Under the pieces are notes generated by a model. That model worked only from the letters and a program-made list of their open reading frames with translations. It was not told the DNA's origin and made no database searches. A DNA stretch of 64,000 bases. Source: Adineta ricciae (Eukaryota; Rotifera; Eurotatoria; Adinetida; Adinetidae). The DNA lies in contig CAJNOJ010000197.1 in the NCBI GenBank assembly GCA_905250025.1, positions 1 through 64,000 of the forward strand. The letters run 5' to 3'. Below are positions 1-12,493 of the stretch, piece by piece. The translations under genes were made by a program, and so were the position numbers. Position 1 is the stretch's first letter. Every line of letters begins with the position of its first letter.

Positions 1-1443
1 ATCGTCAATGCTCAGAAAGAGATTCTCTTCGCAACAATGTATTGGGAAAGAAGTGAAAGTGCGAATGTCATTCGTCGCGCTTTTCAAGATTTAGACAAAC
101 GGGCGAATGCTGAACATCGTCACGTGATTATCAAATTGATGATCGATCGTCCAAACATCACAAATACTGTTCAATATCATTCAATTCTTCGTCCGACAAA
201 ATGGTCTGATTACGATCTTCCAGCTCCAGATGAAATTCCTAATATTTCTCTTGAAGTTCATAATTACCATCATTTCATTATGGGAACTTTTCATTCGAAA
301 TTTCTTATAGTCGATCGAAGAGTTGTACTTTTAAATAGTAATAATATTCAAGATCGTCCAAATCTCGAAATGATGTCGCAATATGAAGGAGAGATTGTCA
401 ATTCCTTTTACGATACATTTTTGATCTCATGGTCGATTCCTTTTCAACCAAATCTTGTTTGTTTAAATGACAATCCTCTCATTGAACAATCACACTTTGA
501 ATATCTGGAAAATGAAATTCCTTTGCAAAGATTTCCATTTGATCATATCAATCCAACGAATAACAAACAAAATTCTTCATCACTTGTCGACCGAATATTC
601 GATTTTCATAAATCTTCCACTTCGTCTCATGAAAAACTTTCGAATGAACAAATCGAAAAATTAACATCCGAATTTACTCCGTTTATTTGTCACCGTTCAC
701 ATCAGCCATTTCCAATTGTATTGGTCAACCGCTCACCTCATGGTACACCGATGCATAGGAATAAAACGAATCCACAAAATGCTGCGTGGATAAGTGCGTT
801 TCGATTTGCGGAAAAATCTATTTTCATTCAAACACCAACATTCAATGCTTCGCCAGCGATCGAAGGAATTGTTGATGCTTGTCGAAGAGGAATTAAAGTG
901 ACATTGTGGCTTGGATGGGGATTCAACGATTTGAAAGAAGGTCGAGGAACATTTCAAGGTGGAACTAATAAACAAGTTGTAAAAAAGTTATATAAAAAAT
1001 TGAAGAAAATTCCAAATGGAATCGAAAATAATCTCGAAGTGTTTTGGTATGTGGCTAAAGGTGAGATTTGAATTCTTATTTATTTCAAAAGGAAAATCTT
1101 TGTTGTTTGAAGATCAAATGAGACCAATTCATTTTTCGGAAAAGAAGCGAAATTGTCATATTAAATTTATGTCGATTGATGATCAAGTTGCCATTATGGG
1201 TAACGCAAATATGGACAGTTTCTCATGGTTTCATTCACAGGTATTTCAACTAAGAATTTGATTTTCAAATTTAATTGAAAAAATTTTTAGGAAATAAATA
1301 CAATGATCGATTCACCTTTGATTGTTCAAGATTGGATCAATGGTTTATACAAAAATCAATCAACGAACATTTACGGAAAATTGAATAACGATGGAAAATG
1401 GTGTGAAAATAATCAACAACAATCACTTGTGGACTCTCATTAA
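1..1443 (+). CDS. Phospholipase D-like protein, two HKD motifs (5' partial)
   Basis: Partial at the left edge; the frame is open from base 1. Proposed exons are 1-1060, 1092-1240 and 1291-1443, giving 453 visible residues. Introns of 31 nt (1061-1091, unusually short) and 50 nt restore one frame. Two HxKxxxxD motifs are visible: HSKFLIVD near residue 98 and HIKFMSID near residue 376, the latter followed by GNANMDSFSWFHSQE. That spacing and the NIMIDSP-like tail are typical of eukaryotic PLD-superfamily proteins, which cleave or transfer phosphodiester bonds. The first motif is followed by SNN rather than the usual GSxN. The substrate cannot be told. Confident about the family, less so about the 31-nt intron. 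Confidence 0.85.
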
Positions 1444-2343
1444 TCTTTTCTCAATTCTAAGAATGCGTCATCATTCTAAAGGTGTGAATGTCGATTAACA
1501 TGATCGTACGTGTTTTTCTATTGTTCATTATGTGGAATTTTTCTTTTTATTTCATTCGTATGAAAGTAAAGTGCAATTATTGATATAAATCACGTTCATA
1601 AATATCGCAAAAAATAACACAAAACATCTGCTTAATAAAAAAATCGAATGCTTTTAACTAATCAACGTCAATAGAAAAGCAGCGAGAAAGTCTTTTCTTT
1701 ATTATAAAAACAAGCAGAATGGTCCAGGTATAATGCAATGATTGAGTTTGATATTTGTTCATGTTGTCATTGCTTTACAACAAATGAATATTATCAGTGA
1801 TGAATTACTTTGTCGAAATTTGAATAAAGAAGAAAAATTGGGGAGTTCATTTTAATCGTGTAAATCATTTTGATGAAAGTGAACGTGAGAATCTATTTAA
1901 TCTTTGAGTTCTTCATTATATTAGAAGAGAATTTTACAGAATCGATCGATTCGTCGGAGTGAGGGGTGAAGGTTTGATGATAAAATTGTTTGCGATAGTC
2001 ACAATTCCTTCTCAACACACATTTGCAGAGAACATTTAAATAAATAACACACATTCATCGATCTTTCTTTGTACAATGATTTCATTGGCATTATTTCGAC
2101 TATTTGACATTCATCTAATAAAAAGATTATAAAAACAAGGGATCGATTTTATCACGATTATCGTAAATCGATAAAACTCTTCGATCACGTTCTATATTGA
2201 AGAGAAAAGAAAAGAGGAAAAACAAAATTTTTCATCGAAATGAACTTGTCGTCACATGTGTCTATTCAAAGGACAAAAGAGAGTGAGGTCAAGTATTAAA
2301 TATCTACCCGTAATGGTTTCTTTTGTACTTTGTAGAAAGAAAT
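1444..2343. other. Intergenic, 900 bp
   Basis: AT-rich spacer between the PLD-like and ABCC genes. No ORF or RNA gene is supported. The last bases before the ABCC start read ttgtactttgtag followed 8 nt later by ATG. This could be the 3' end of a leader intron or a trans-splice acceptor. Confidence 0.6.
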
Positions 2344-5300
2344 ATGAACGAGAAGAAAGTTCGTCAAGTAAATGGATTAGATTGGGCTGAATCATCAATA
2401 TTTCATTGGTTTCATGTGATCTTTTGGACTTGGATTAATCCAATATTAACAATTGGTCATAAACGCGAATTAACAGAAGATGATCTCTTCGAAGTTTCAT
2501 CGAAAGACGAATGTCAACATTTACTGAATCGAATAACAAAAATTTGGGATGAAAATATTCATTTAGACACATGGAAAGTGTTAATTAAAACTTTTTGGAA
2601 AAATTTTCTCATCTCCGGTGTTATTCTTTTTCCATACACAGCCACAAAGATTGCACAACCATTACTTATCAAAGAAATTATTTTGATAATCAATGATCAT
2701 CAACGACCTTCCTATATGGGATATATTTACGCATGTTGTTTAGGTCTTTCTACAATTGGACAAGCGATGATGCATCAACAATATTTCTTTCGTATAACTC
2801 GTATTGGATCTCATGCACGAATTGCATTATCAACAATTATTTATAAACGATTATTGTCGTTATCGACAAGTTCGATGATTCAAACGACAACGGGTCAAAT
2901 CGTCAATTTGATTTCGAATGATGTGGGAAAGTTCGAAGAGTTAAGTGTAAGTATTCATCTGCTTTGGGCAGCTCCTTTAGAAGCCATGATCGTCTTTGTA
3001 TTAATTTGGTTTGAAATTGGTCTTCCAACATTATTTGGTTATGGAGTTTTACTTCTTCTTGTTCCGTTACAGTTGATCTTTAGTAAACAATTTGGTAAAA
3101 ATCGAAAAAGTACTGTGGAATGGTCGGATAAACGAGTCAAGGTGATTAATGAAATTCTGGTCGGTTGTCAAATTGTGAAAATGTATCGATGGGAAGAAGC
3201 GTTAGAAAATGTTGCTTACAATGCTCGTGAAAATGAATTCCGAAGTGTAAGAAAAGCCAGTCGAATCCGTGCAATTAATAATGGCATTTCATTTGCTGCA
3301 TTACCGATTATTTCCTTAGCTTTATTCGGTGGAAGTTGGCTCATGGGACAAAATTTATCTCCTGCGAATATTTTCACTACTTTAGCCTTCTTAGGAAATT
3401 TACGATATCCAGTTACAATTGGTTTACCTTATGCAATCGAAAAATTAAGCGAAAGTCGAATTGCGACAAAACGAATTAATCAATTTATGAAATTATATCA
3501 ACGAAATGAAGAAATGAAAGATCAAAATGGATCTGTAGGTTGTATTCAAATGAATAAAGCATCATTTACTTGGAATAATTCTTCTTCTGTTACTGAATTA
3601 AATGATATTGATTTAAATATTACCAATGGATCATTAGTTGGAATCATTGGTTCGACTGGTTCATGTAAATCTTCACTTTTATCTGCTATTCTTGGTGAAA
3701 TGTTATTAAACAAAGGTACAAGTCAAATATCCGGTCAAATCGCATATGTTTCTCAAATTCCTTGGATATTCGCTGGTACAATTCGTGAAAATATTTTATT
3801 CTGTCAATCATTTCACGAAGATAAATACACCCGTGTACTTCAAGCTTGTCAATTAACCACCGATTTACGTTCATTCGTTGCAGGTGACATGACAATTATC
3901 GGTGAAAAAGGCGTAAATTTAAGTGGGGGACAAAAAGCGCGTGTTTCTCTTGCACGAGCAATGTATACCGATGCGGATATTTATCTATTTGATGATCCAT
4001 TAGCTGCTGTCGATCGATCAGTTGCTCAAAAGATCTTTAAAGAATGTATCAGCAATGAAGGTATAATAAAGAACAAAACACGAATATTGGTTACACATCA
4101 AATACAATTTTTAAACGAATTTGACTATTGTGTTTTGTTGAACAATGGACAAATTGAAAAACAAGGTTCACCGAAAGATTTGTTGTCCATTGATCATGTT
4201 GCAAAATCGTACGAAAATCAACAATTTCATGGTGATGAAAAGAAATCTCGTGTCGATAGTTACGTTGATTCATCATCAAAACAACAAATCGATAAAACAA
4301 GTATTATGAAAGATGAAATTTCCATCGTTGGAAATGTTAACATTAAAATTTGGGCAAAATTATTCACATCTGCCTATGGAATCATCGGACTTCTCCTTTT
4401 AATCTTCTTAATGTTCTTAGGTGAAGCAGCATATGATGCAACGAACAAATGGTTGAGTATTTGGTCATCAAAAACGCCTCATGAACAACGCGAACATCAT
4501 TATGCATATGTTTATTTTGGATTAGTGATGAGTACTTGGTTAATTTCCTTAATTCGTGCTGATTATTTCTTTAATTTAATTTTACACGGTGCATCGGCGT
4601 TACATAATCGAATGTTCAAAGGTGTTCTGTACACTTCATTAAGATTTTATGAAAGTAACCCAGTCGGCCGGGTATTAAATCGCTTCTCCAAAGATCAACA
4701 GACTTTAGATGAATTATTACCGATTACATTCTATGATACACTTCAAGCATTGATTATGGTTTTAGGATCAATTGTTATGATTGGAATTGTTAATCGATGG
4801 GTATTGTTGATTTTAATACCGATTATTCCAACATTTTTCTGGTTGAGAAAGTATTATTTACGAATAAGTCGAAGTTTGAAACGATTGGAAAGTGTAACGC
4901 GAAGTCCTATTTATGCTTTATTTTCGTCGACGTTGAATGGTTTAATGACAATTCGAGCATTTCATAACGAAGAACAATTTTTAAATTTATTTGTTAATAA
5001 AATCAATGCACATACACGTGCATTTTTTCTTTTTCAATGTACAGGTCGTTGGTTTGGTATTCGATTAGATTTGATGACGTGTTGTTTAACATTTCTCACT
5101 GCCATTTTGTCAATTGTCTTACGAAAACAAATGGAACCATCGGATGTCGCGCTGGCGTTATCGTACTGCATAAGTTTAACTGCACTTTTTCAATGGGCCG
5201 TTCGACAATCGGCGGAAACGGAAAATTTCATGACAAGTGCAGAACGAGTTGACGAATATTCACATTTACCACCGGAACACGATTTCTACCAAGGAAAAGT

Positions 5301-6036
5301 CATTCCACCTGCCAATTGGCCACATGAAGGACGCATTCGATTTGAAAACTATCAACTCAAATATCGTCCTGAACTTGAACCAGTGTTAAAAGGAATTAAT
5401 TTCGAAATTCTTCCCGGAAATAAAATTGGTGTTATTGGACGAACTGGTGCAGGAAAATCATCGATATTTCAAGCGTTATTTCGTCTCACAGAACCATTAA
5501 CAACCGAAGGCAAAATTCTTATCGATGATATCGATATTCATACAATTAGTTTAAACGATTTACGTTCAGTATTAAACATCATTCCTCAAACACCTGTTTT
5601 GTTTAGTAACACACTTCGATACAATCTCGATCCATTTCAAGAATATACTGATGAACAATTATGGAGCGCATTAGAAGCTGTTCAATTGAAGAACAAAATC
5701 GAGAAATTAGATATTCAAATTGCAGAATATGGAAGTAATTTTAGTGTTGGTGAATGTCAATTGATTTGTGTTGCACGTGCTATTTTAAAACCAAGTAAAA
5801 TTTTGTTAATTGACGAAGCAACTGCACATGTTGATACAAAGACTGATGAAATTATTCAAGAAATTCTACGAGAGAAATTCTCTCAACAGACGATTTTAAC
5901 CATTGCACATCGATTAAATACAATTATGGATTCAGATGAAATTCTCGTTCTTGAAAAAGGTTCTATTCAAGATTATGGAACACCAAAAGAAATTCTCACG
6001 AAACAGAAAGATTTTCTCAATGAAAACTCGGACTGA
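2344..6036 (+). CDS. ABC transporter, ABCC/MRP4-like full transporter
   Basis: A 1230-residue uninterrupted ORF. The ATG at 2344 is chosen because the frame upstream has no ATG and a splice-like tag lies 8 nt before it. Order is TMD1-NBD1-TMD2-NBD2. The N-terminus (WINPILTIGHKRELTEDDLF) is the MRP4-type cytosolic lead-in, and there is no TMD0. NBD1 has Walker A GSTGSCKS at residues 436-443 with Cys in place of the last conserved Gly, signature LSGGQ and Walker B IYLFDDP. NBD2 has a normal Walker A GRTGAGKS at 1032-1039, a variant signature SVGECQ and Walker B ILLIDEA. The family exports organic anions, conjugates and cyclic nucleotides across the plasma membrane using ATP. The substrate here is unknown. 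The asymmetric, degenerate sites fit ABCC proteins, where NBD1 hydrolyses poorly. Confidence 0.93.
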   Translation: MNEKKVRQVNGLDWAESSIFHWFHVIFWTWINPILTIGHKRELTEDDLFEVSSKDECQHLLNRITKIWDENIHLDTWKVLIKTFWKNFLISGVILFPYTATKIAQPLLIKEIILIINDHQRPSYMGYIYACCLGLSTIGQAMMHQQYFFRITRIGSHARIALSTIIYKRLLSLSTSSMIQTTTGQIVNLISNDVGKFEELSVSIHLLWAAPLEAMIVFVLIWFEIGLPTLFGYGVLLLLVPLQLIFSKQFGKNRKSTVEWSDKRVKVINEILVGCQIVKMYRWEEALENVAYNARENEFRSVRKASRIRAINNGISFAALPIISLALFGGSWLMGQNLSPANIFTTLAFLGNLRYPVTIGLPYAIEKLSESRIATKRINQFMKLYQRNEEMKDQNGSVGCIQMNKASFTWNNSSSVTELNDIDLNITNGSLVGIIGSTGSCKSSLLSAILGEMLLNKGTSQISGQIAYVSQIPWIFAGTIRENILFCQSFHEDKYTRVLQACQLTTDLRSFVAGDMTIIGEKGVNLSGGQKARVSLARAMYTDADIYLFDDPLAAVDRSVAQKIFKECISNEGIIKNKTRILVTHQIQFLNEFDYCVLLNNGQIEKQGSPKDLLSIDHVAKSYENQQFHGDEKKSRVDSYVDSSSKQQIDKTSIMKDEISIVGNVNIKIWAKLFTSAYGIIGLLLLIFLMFLGEAAYDATNKWLSIWSSKTPHEQREHHYAYVYFGLVMSTWLISLIRADYFFNLILHGASALHNRMFKGVLYTSLRFYESNPVGRVLNRFSKDQQTLDELLPITFYDTLQALIMVLGSIVMIGIVNRWVLLILIPIIPTFFWLRKYYLRISRSLKRLESVTRSPIYALFSSTLNGLMTIRAFHNEEQFLNLFVNKINAHTRAFFLFQCTGRWFGIRLDLMTCCLTFLTAILSIVLRKQMEPSDVALALSYCISLTALFQWAVRQSAETENFMTSAERVDEYSHLPPEHDFYQGKVIPPANWPHEGRIRFENYQLKYRPELEPVLKGINFEILPGNKIGVIGRTGAGKSSIFQALFRLTEPLTTEGKILIDDIDIHTISLNDLRSVLNIIPQTPVLFSNTLRYNLDPFQEYTDEQLWSALEAVQLKNKIEKLDIQIAEYGSNFSVGECQLICVARAILKPSKILLIDEATAHVDTKTDEIIQEILREKFSQQTILTIAHRLNTIMDSDEILVLEKGSIQDYGTPKEILTKQKDFLNENSD

Positions 6037-6421
6037 TTTTTACAAATAATTTATCGAAATTTCTTGTCTTGTGATGAATCATCATGTCTGAGTAAATCTA
6101 ATAAAATTTATTTCGGAAAGAATTCTGGAAGTCATGAAAGTATGATTGTCTTGTTGATATTATGAGTGTTATCTTCCTCCGAAAGATGAAACTCAATCTG
6201 TATAACGTACGATATCCTAGCTTCGGATTCGCTCGTGAAAGCTTTCCAACATGCTTTCCAAATGCAACTCGACGAGCTCTACAACTTTGTGTATCAACAC
6301 TTTGCTGCCAGGCTCTCCTTTCAGACCGAAAAATGCTTAAAACCGACCTCAATCCATGAAATACCTCGGCCAGGCAGTGATTCTAATGACAAAGGGTACG
6401 GGACCCGAACGAAAAATAATT

Positions 6422-6449
6422 TACCCGCTGAATAAAAAAGTAGCGGGTA
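6422..6449. repeat. Perfect 8-bp inverted repeat (hairpin)
   Basis: TACCCGCT at 6422-6429 and AGCGGGTA at 6442-6449 are exact inverse complements around a 12-nt A-rich loop. A second short GGGT/ACCC pairing lies about 25 nt upstream. The GC-rich stem stands out from its AT-rich surroundings. It could be a relic of a mobile-element end or a structured RNA. No function is assigned. Confidence 0.55.
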
Positions 6450-7398
6450 CGCCGTACACTTTATACTTTCTTTTTACACTTTGCTTTTAACGTCTTAAAT
6501 AAGAAACACTTGTTTGTACTCCTGTGTAAATATACATACTCTGTCGAATAGGACGAAAGATAGAGGCACTAATGTATTCCTCTTTTCTCTGTCATGGTCA
6601 CATTCAACATAACAGAGACATAAAGCAATAATGCAATGTTATTGAATTTAGTCTAAAGGTTTTTCAGAGCTTCTAAACCGAAGGTGTACGCTAATATCTT
6701 CCTGAAAATTACTGTGAATCTTGAAAATATATTCTAGATACACATATTAGTAAGAAGATAAAGAATCCTCAGATGACATCGAACACCATTGAGAAAACAT
6801 TATTGACACCAGAAATGATAATTGGCAACGATATACAAATTGAATCAACTAATCATGGCGAATTGGAACCAAGTGAAAAAGCATTGAGTGAATATTTTTT
6901 GATTAATGAATATCGGATGGATGCTTGCATTCTTCGTTCTGAGAATGGGAACGCTACCGAAATTTGAGTGAAGTCATAATATCGGTACGATGGGTTATTC
7001 ATCAAAATCCATCATATTCGCTCCAATACCATATTACGTTCCTCTCCGCCATCCATCACACTACGCGCATCTCAATCCATTTGAAAAGCTGAGGGATTGA
7101 GAGGATGTAATGGTTGCGTACATAGAAATATAATGAAAGAGTGTCGGATGCTTTGAATATTTCAAATATATGAACTAATATTTTATGACCGATTATTCTA
7201 TTAACTTATCATTACTAACGTTATCATGCGATATTTTCCATTATATTATGACAACCAAATGCGTGAACATGAGTATATTTATATTCAGTTTGAATTTAAA
7301 AGTACCGCGTGTAATTTCTTTCATAAAACGTTTTGAATATATATATAAACACAATCGTGGCGTAAAATAGCTATTACTCTTGTGCTTGAAGAATAGAA

Positions 7399-7739
7399 TT
7401 AGTTCATTCGTACAGCAATTAAATCATCATGCAAAATCAACTCATATTCGTCAGGTTTGGTAGATAGATGAGGAATATCGGTATCGTAGTGGATACGACA
7501 AACCCACTCAAATTTCTCAAGCCGGCGTTAGCGGCGGCGCCAGGAATTCTCACTAGGGTGGGCTTAGCCCGTCTTAACGGCATTATGACATCTATGTAGT
7601 ATGATACAGAGATGAACGATATCATTATCGTTACAAGTATATCAAAAGTGAAAAGATTTATGATGCTAATAAACAGAAAAACGTATTTCAAAGAATTAAT
7701 CACTTTGATAAATCCTTTTGAAGTGTTTATTTTCACCAC
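7399..7739 (-). pseudogene. Possible coding fossil or orphan exon, GC-rich
   Basis: On the minus strand a 100-codon ORF (7437-7739) carries a GC-rich core. In the next frame, from about 7525 to the stop at 7399-7401, the reading EKFEWVCRIHYDTDIPHL continues for about 40 codons with protein-like composition. The switch of frame suggests either a frameshift or a terminal exon whose acceptor is the ttgag just before it. No family is recognised. Local base composition is unlike the flanks. Confidence 0.3.
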
Positions 7740-7951
7740 GGATCTTTTGCAGTGTGGTGAGGATGAGATGAATCATTCTAAACAGTAATAAATTTCAAGT
7801 TATTGCCATGATTGTTAAGAGAAAGCTGAAAAGAATTTTTATCCATTTTGAAATCATGATTGTTAGAAGTATGACATTTATTAGACGCAAAACAAAATTT
7901 GAGACTTTCATGATATTCTAAGATAAGGATATAGGATTTCTTTACAACCTG

Positions 7952-7959
7952 TATATAAA
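7952..7959 (+). promoter_or_regulatory. TATA box of the NIDO/AMOP/VWD gene
   Basis: TATATAAA ends 40 nt before the ATG at 8000. The same octamer occurs 31-40 nt before the starts of several other genes in this window. This implies TATA-driven promoters with very short leaders. Confidence 0.55.
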
Positions 7960-7999
7960 GAGACGCGTCCGTATAGATTTTCGAAGAAAAGTATCAAAT

Positions 8000-10900
8000 A
8001 TGTTTCAAATAGTTTTGATTTTTCTTCTTGTCGGACAACATATTTATGTTCAAGCAAATCAATCACTTGATGATTTCTTTCCATTTGGTTTGGAAGTTGG
8101 TGATACAAAAATGAGACCAAATGATGATGAAAGTCACGGACCGATACCATTGCCGCTCATATTTCCATATTTTGATAATAATCATCGTCAAATTTATCAA
8201 GCAAATAACGGTCTCTTTTCGTTTTTAAACGCTATTCCAACTTACAATCCAATCGAGTTTCCAATTGGAAATAACGAACGCTTATTAACCCCGTTCTGGT
8301 CTGACATTGACACACGCGGAAATACGAATAATTTATCTGATAATAGTGTTTATCATCATGTTTATCGTAGAAATCAGAATCATTCCGAGATATTCGACAA
8401 AGCTGAACGATTTGTTCGTGAATATTTTCCACGAGAGACAACTTTCGATCCGTTGATGATTATTACAGGAACATGGTATCGAGTTGGATATTACTCTGCA
8501 TATGTAGATCGTCTAAATACATTTCAAATGGTTTTAGTTACTGATGAAATCCGTAGCTTTGCATTTTTTCTTTACAATGATTTACAATGGGCCAGTCAAT
8601 CTTCCGGTGGACCTTATGCTCAAGCAGGTTTTAATGCTGGTGATGGTGTAATATCGAAAATGCTGAAATATTCTCGTACAGAAAATATTACATTGTTGGT
8701 AAATGAAAGTAATGTTAATGTTCCCGGATTATTTGCATTTCGTATTGATACGGCAAATATCGAAGCAGGTGGATGTAATGAACATGAAAGTCTCAACCAT
8801 TTACCAATTCGTGGTTCACAAATAGGTGGAACAAGTGTTTATTTTCAAGGACCGTGTTTCAATTCGAATACAACAGAAATTCAATGTCGTTTTGGTGAAT
8901 TTGGAGTTGTCGATGGTCTGATCTTGAGCGAATTTCGTGCAATTTGTATTTCGCCACTTGCAGCACATCCGGGTAATGTTGAATTAACTGTATCATTTGA
9001 TGGAGGCAATACTTTCCTCTCTTCGGGAGTTTATACGTATATGCCAATGACAGACGATGCGATGATTAACGAACAAATTCTTGTTCGACAAGATGGAGAC
9101 ATTAAAACCGTGATCGACTGGGATGCGAAGATCGAAGTGGAATGGATGTTTTCGGAAGCGTCATTGGCAAATTTGAGTTCGGAGAATTTTATTGTGATTG
9201 AATACGAAATCTTAACTCCTAACGACGAATCTACACGTCGTAAAGAGCAACGAGTGTTAAACTCCGATGTTGATATTCAGATCAATGCTGTGATTCCACT
9301 TGCTTCTAATATTCCATTGCAATCCGGTCGGCAAACAATACAAATCAATTTAGCAGAGATTTCACGAAGACAATTCCGTATGATTTCGGTAACTGGTCCC
9401 ACTATTGGTATCATTCGTTTGGGAATTTTCATCAATCGATCTCATCGTATTGCTAGACAAATGAAATCTGCATTGATTTTAATACAAAAGACATCGGAAT
9501 ATATTTGTGATACTTGGAAGAATAATCAACCAGCTCCTTCAACATGGAATCAAAATTTATTACCTTGTCCCAATCGACTTGATCAAGCTCGCGTAGCCAG
9601 AGCTCAATATGTACCAGATCCAATGTGTCAACCAGAAGCAAATCGACCATTTTATATTCCTTCTTCTGTGAACTGTTGGTTTCATCAAGGACGACCACAT
9701 TTTCAAGAAGAAAATGCTGTTGCATGTTTTCGATCTGTTCGATTCAATGAACATAATGCTGGTGGACAATGTTGTTATAGTGAAGCTGGTCATCTTATCC
9801 GAAGAGGATCTGGTGCGGGAAATGATGATCGTTATCATAGTGATAAAGCCTTTTGGAAACATCAATTTCACGATGTCCTTCCGTACATCGCTTGTTGCAA
9901 ATCTCTCTCTGATCCCGAACGATGCAATCTATATTTTCATTATCGACCATCACGACCGGGAAGTGACACAATGGGTCAATTCGGAGGTACCTGGGGTGAT
10001 CCTCACTTCTTGACGCTCGATGGAACGGCATATACATTTAACGGTTATGGAGAATACATTTACTTAGTAAGTAAACATTCGCACTGAACCTTTATTAAAG
10101 AGGTTTTTTTTTCTAGGCAATTCCTGAACAACAATCGACTGTATTTGACAGCAGTAGTTCGTTTCGATTTGAATCCCAAATTCGTACGACGCCTATTGAA
10201 TCCGGTACGACGAACGCAACGGCTATCAAAGCATTCGCTGCAAAGATTGGTTTACAAAAGATTAGTATCACTGTTTCTCGAAGAAATCAACTTCTTGTTC
10301 ATCTTAATGGCGATGAACTTGCATTCGATAATGATTTAAATACGACTACATTACAACTAGAAGAATTTTCTATTACAAAAACTCGTCCAAACAATCAGTT
10401 GACAATTTTATGTCAATTAGGTGTTCATATTCAAATCACACCTATCTTTATAACAACAAAATCTGTCATGGTGCTCAATGTCGGTGCAGCGATTAGTGGA
10501 GAATTGAAAGGAAATTGGACATTTGGTTTAATTGGTTCTTATGATGGAAATCCTTCAAACGATTTACGCGATAGTTCAGGAAATATTGTCGGTACTACTG
10601 ATACACTCTCAACAGAACAAATTCATCAAGTAAGTTAATTTTCTATACTTTGAAAAACTTCATCTTTATCAATTACAGCTATTTGGTATGACGTGGGCAA
10701 TTGATCCTGTTCGATCACATTTTTACTATGAATCAAGTGACAATGCTTCGTTTTATTCATTTCAAAATAAAATCTACCGACCAACTTTCAATGTCTCAAT
10801 AAATAGTTCCAATGACTCGAACGCTCGTGATGCCTGTGGTATTCTTAGTAATGCAACAGATTCATCCTTATGGTCTTTCGCTCAACGTACTTGTTACTAT

Positions 10901-11347
10901 GATATTGCTGTAACAGGTGATATCGCCTTTGGTCGTAGTTCTCGTCAAACAGCAGAACAACAAATTGAACAACGTGAAGCGATGCGCAATTCGCCAAAAT
11001 TCAATTCTAATCTTTCTTTGACTCAATCAGTTCGAGTTGGCGAACAAGTACAAATTTCTTTTCAAGCGACAAGCGAATTTAGTTTGACTATTCACTATAA
11101 ACTCCTTCATGCTCCGGATGGTTCTTCTCTTGATGGACTCACGGGGGAATTTAATTGGAAAGTTCCAGATGAAACAGAAAGTTCCAAGAAAATTCCTGTT
11201 GAAGTAAGTGCACAAGATGCTACTTACAATTTAACATCAACTTATGAAGTTTTGCTCGAAATTCAACCGAAAAGCAATGCTCTTGCACTCGCAGCTTCAA
11301 TTATTTTACTTACTTTAACATTTACTTCTAGTTTCGTTCTTCCGTAG
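8000..11347 (+). CDS. NIDO-AMOP-VWD surface protein (cassette A)
   Basis: Proposed exons are 8000-10066, 10117-10629 and 10679-11347, joined by GTAAGT...AG introns of 50 and 49 nt, all phase 0, giving 1082 residues. It has an N-terminal signal peptide (about 1-19) and a NIDO-like domain (roughly 60-250, as in nidogen, mucin-4 and SUSD2). An IPT-like segment with a FDGGNTFLSSGVYTY stretch follows. Then comes a Cys-rich AMOP region (CDTW ... NCWF ... GGQCCYSEAGHLI) and a VWD domain starting with GDPH at 666-669. The C-terminus ends in a hydrophobic tail suiting a GPI signal or membrane anchor. Such proteins act extracellularly in adhesion or mucus-like layers; the role here is inferred. A 5'-truncated near-identical copy lies at 20828-23582. 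Confidence 0.9.
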
Positions 11348-12493
11348 ATGAACAATCTTTTCTTTTAAGTATATTGACAGAGTATCATATGAATTACTTT
11401 TTTTTTTCAAACTCATGATTTTATTCTCGAATTTCATTCAATAAATATCGTACATGATTATTTCAATTTGAAAAGCGTAAATCACACTTTCGATTTATTT
11501 TGTAACCAGATACTCTTTTTCAGTACACATAATTCTCATGAACAAAATCGAAAATCTTTGTGGCGGTTAATCCAATTGTTTCATGTTTCTATTTTTTATC
11601 TTATCAACGAAAAAGAGAACAAACACTTTCATCTTCAAAATTCATTTTTTAAAACTTTTTATCAAAAATAAATCTCAATTACAATCACAGACATGTTTAT
11701 AAACAAGAAGAATTTTATCTTAATATTTATAATAAAAACCATAACGATAACGATAATCATATTAATGTACATAATCATTACAAATCCTACGACAAGTGTG
11801 TCCTCCATAATCTTTCATTGAAGATAAATAAAGACTCGATATGTTTTTATTGTCTTTTTAAGTCATTTTTGATATCTATAAAAGAAAGAGACATTGATAT
11901 AAAACATACTCAAGATTTTTCACGGAATTCTAATTGATTACATTCATTATGTAGACGACAAATGGATATCTTGATGAATATCTTTACTAATAGTAAAAGT
12001 GAAGGATAAAACGTATTTTATTAACATTTTACGACATCTCTTGTTAAATATCGAGATTAAAAGTAGAAATAGATGAGAGTGAGTGAATAGCGACGAGGTA
12101 GAGATCTTTTAACATAGTATACATCAGCTTCAAAGCATCATGTCGTCAAGAAAAAGTATCTTTACAGTAGAGTGAAAAGAAAATATATACATCACAAATA
12201 CATTCAACAAAACAACTAAGTATATATAAATGTGTGTATAGATATAACCATAATAGATTTAAAAAAATACAAAGAGATTCTATTAACATGATATAGATTA
12301 TTCCGCACTATGTCATATAAAGTATGAAATTTACAGAGAAATCACTTTAAATATAAAAAATATATTGTTAGTTAGAAATATGATGTTTACAGATTGTATA
12401 GATGAAAATAAAATATCCTAAATTGTGAATAAAAATTTCTGTTTCTGATCAAGTGTTGATACGTATTATATATTTCTAATGATAATGTCTATC
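11348..12493. other. Intergenic between convergent genes, 1.1 kb
   Basis: AT-rich 3' flanking DNA of two convergent genes. The equivalent interval in cassette B (23583-24281) is about 450 bp shorter, so one copy gained or lost sequence. No gene is seen. Confidence 0.6.

Larger units (their letters stand above)
6037..7951. other. Gene-poor interval, 1.9 kb
   Basis: No convincing intact gene. A 64-codon ORF at 6773-6967 (+) and overlapping short ORFs near 6160-6440 resemble no family I know. The stretch also holds a perfect hairpin at 6422-6449 and a locally GC-rich possible coding fossil on the minus strand at 7399-7739, listed separately. Confidence 0.5.
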
